64,000 nt of DNA. Source: Streptantibioticus parmotrematis (GTDB lineage Bacteria > Actinomycetota > Actinomycetes > Streptomycetales > Streptomycetaceae). The stretch spans positions 145,780 to 209,779 of the forward strand of contig NZ_JAINVZ010000012.1 in assembly GCF_019890615.1 (NCBI RefSeq), written 5' to 3'. Below, one piece after another: positions 63,466-64,000 of the stretch (the first letter of the stretch is position 1; the number at the start of each line of letters is the position of its first letter). A model generated the notes under the pieces. It did not search any database. It saw nothing but the letters and a program-made list of their open reading frames with translations, and was not told where the DNA came from. The translations under genes were made by a program, and so were the position numbers.

Positions 63466-63687
63466 CACCGTGGCATCGTGGATCCACCGTGGGGGCGGTC
63501 CGGCCCGGTCTCCCCGGTCGGCTACGAGTCGCGGACATCCGAGCCGCACAGGTCCGGGGCCGCTTGACCGCCGCTCTTCCCTCGGTACTGCCGCACTGCG
63601 GCTCTTCCCGCGGCGCCGGGGACCGCTCCCGGGAGAAGCCGACCAAGATCCGCACCCGGATTCCTCCCGAGCGGTCTCCAGAAACCC
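63466..63687. other. Gene-free stretch before the tRNA remnant
   Basis: About 220 bp without a supported ORF or RNA. Short frames with Arg/Pro-rich products on both strands look like non-coding GC-rich DNA. Confidence 0.5.
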
Positions 63688-63726
63688 CTCAGGGGCCCGA
63701 TTCGCGATGCGGATCAGACCCCTGAG
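63688..63726. terminator. Hairpin downstream of the tRNA-Pro half
   Basis: CTCAGGGG (63688-63695) / CCCCTGAG (63719-63726), with a weaker inner GAT..CGC/GCG..ATC pairing. Lies 12 bp beyond the tRNA CCA end on the minus strand, as a tRNA terminator would. Confidence 0.6.
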
Positions 63727-63738
63727 CTGGTGTTTCAC

Positions 63739-63783
63739 TGGTCGGGGTGGCGGGATTTGAACCCACGGCCTCTTCGTCCCGAA
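63739..63783 (-). tRNA. tRNA-Pro(CGG), 3' half only: att-site remnant
   Basis: On the minus strand the anticodon loop TTCGGGA, the 3' anticodon stem CGAAG, T-arm GTGGG-TTCAAAT-CCCGC and acceptor CACCCCG-ACCA are intact. The 5' anticodon strand and D-arm are absent: after the loop comes unrelated sequence, not the expected CTTCG. Integrases of actinomycete elements use such tRNA 3' ends as attB, so this is the chromosome-side att core of an element lying to the right. It is not a functional tRNA here. Confidence 0.75.
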
Positions 63784-63875
63784 TTCTCGGAGGGGCGGTC
63801 GGTGAGGTCATCTGCGCAGTTCAGAGGCAGTGCAAGGTGCGTTAACGGGCACTGTCTGACAGCTTAGAAATCGTT

Positions 63876-64000
63876 TCAGAATGATCGCGCGAGCCACCGC
63901 AGGCAGATGATCGAGCAGGCAAGTTCGAGCAGCCCCTGGTGAAGGTCCGCCCGCCTCGGTCCAGTCTCGCAGCCTGCGCCAGGCCGTCACCCCGGAGCAA
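63876..64000 (-). pseudogene. IS5-type transposase, internally deleted and truncated by the window
   Basis: Reading leftward, VTAWRRLRDWTEAG (N-terminal region of IS5-family transposases) is followed within a few codons, in another frame, by RRADLHQGLLELACSIICL, the C-terminal end of the same family, and a stop at 63876. The middle of about 150-200 residues is missing, so this is a deletion relic. The window cuts its start. Confidence 0.65.

Noticed and set aside
63739..63820. A complete tRNA-Pro gene
   Set aside because: The sequence 5' of the anticodon loop does not pair with the anticodon stem and shows no D-arm, so only the 3' half is present.

Overview
The window is very GC-rich, uses GTG and TTG starts freely and has few T-tract terminators. 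It carries a two-domain geosmin synthase and the chromosomal block dnaX - ybaB - recR - DUF5063 - ask - asd - SigE-family sigma factor. This points to a Streptomyces-type actinomycete (Streptomycetaceae), mostly chromosomal core with accessory material at both edges. The species cannot be named from the sequence.

Left edge (1 to about 7.9 kb) is one end of an actinomycete integrative conjugative element. It holds the N-terminus of an FtsK-like transfer protein with two small partners, a KorSA-like GntR regulator, several tiny orphan proteins, two secreted SH3-like proteins, an APH-fold kinase, a four-gene chain of tiny overlapping genes, and a DUF5753/DUF397 regulator pair. Related operator-like repeats precede several of its transcription units. 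It abuts a lactate 2-monooxygenase gene cut off after about 200 codons, which marks the likely junction. The right edge ends in the 3' half of a tRNA-Pro gene and a decayed IS5-type transposase, so a second integrated element probably begins there.

8.6-15 kb encodes secreted enzymes (sedolisin with B-lectin repeats, trypsin-like protease with VCBS-like repeats, a large exported protein). 14.7-16.8 kb is a FAD monooxygenase with its divergent TetR regulator. 16.8-23.6 kb holds two paralogous cassettes of a 45-50 residue peptide translationally coupled (GTGA overlap) to a protein-L-isoaspartate methyltransferase (PIMT) homologue. The peptides share LPGQPW and a C-terminal SPDGGSP..GDGKHRK with two Asp-Gly steps. 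These look like stand-alone RiPP systems of the aspartimide (imiditide-like) type. Cassette 1 has a GntR regulator; cassette 2 plus a Nudix module is bracketed by two 84% identical 77-bp palindromic repeats. An NfeD-like/flotillin pair lies between the cassettes.

23.7-31.6 kb is a MacAB-type efflux module (lipoprotein, HlyD-like adaptor, ATPase, FtsX-like permease, DUF5666-like membrane protein) followed by its OmpR-type two-component system. 11-bp repeats upstream are plausible binding sites. 33.5-47.2 kb is mostly core: HhH-GPD protein, geosmin synthase, DNA replication/repair genes, aspartate-pathway genes, an ECF sigma operon and SURF1, with a candidate small RNA between asd and the sigma gene. 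47.2-51.5 kb holds an S9 peptidase, a DUF1059 protein, a methyltransferase and a LuxR regulator.

51.5-57.7 kb is the second system worth attention: a Lys-rich exported peptide gene, two hairpins, then DUF5819, HTTM, DCC-thioredoxin-like and M23 genes in one tight operon. It is laid out like Bacillus SdpC/SdpA/SdpB and lies divergent from an unusual HTH-TM-periplasmic-binding-protein fusion. 57.8-63.5 kb has a sedolisin, an HTH protein, DUF1990, an SDR and a phosphoesterase.
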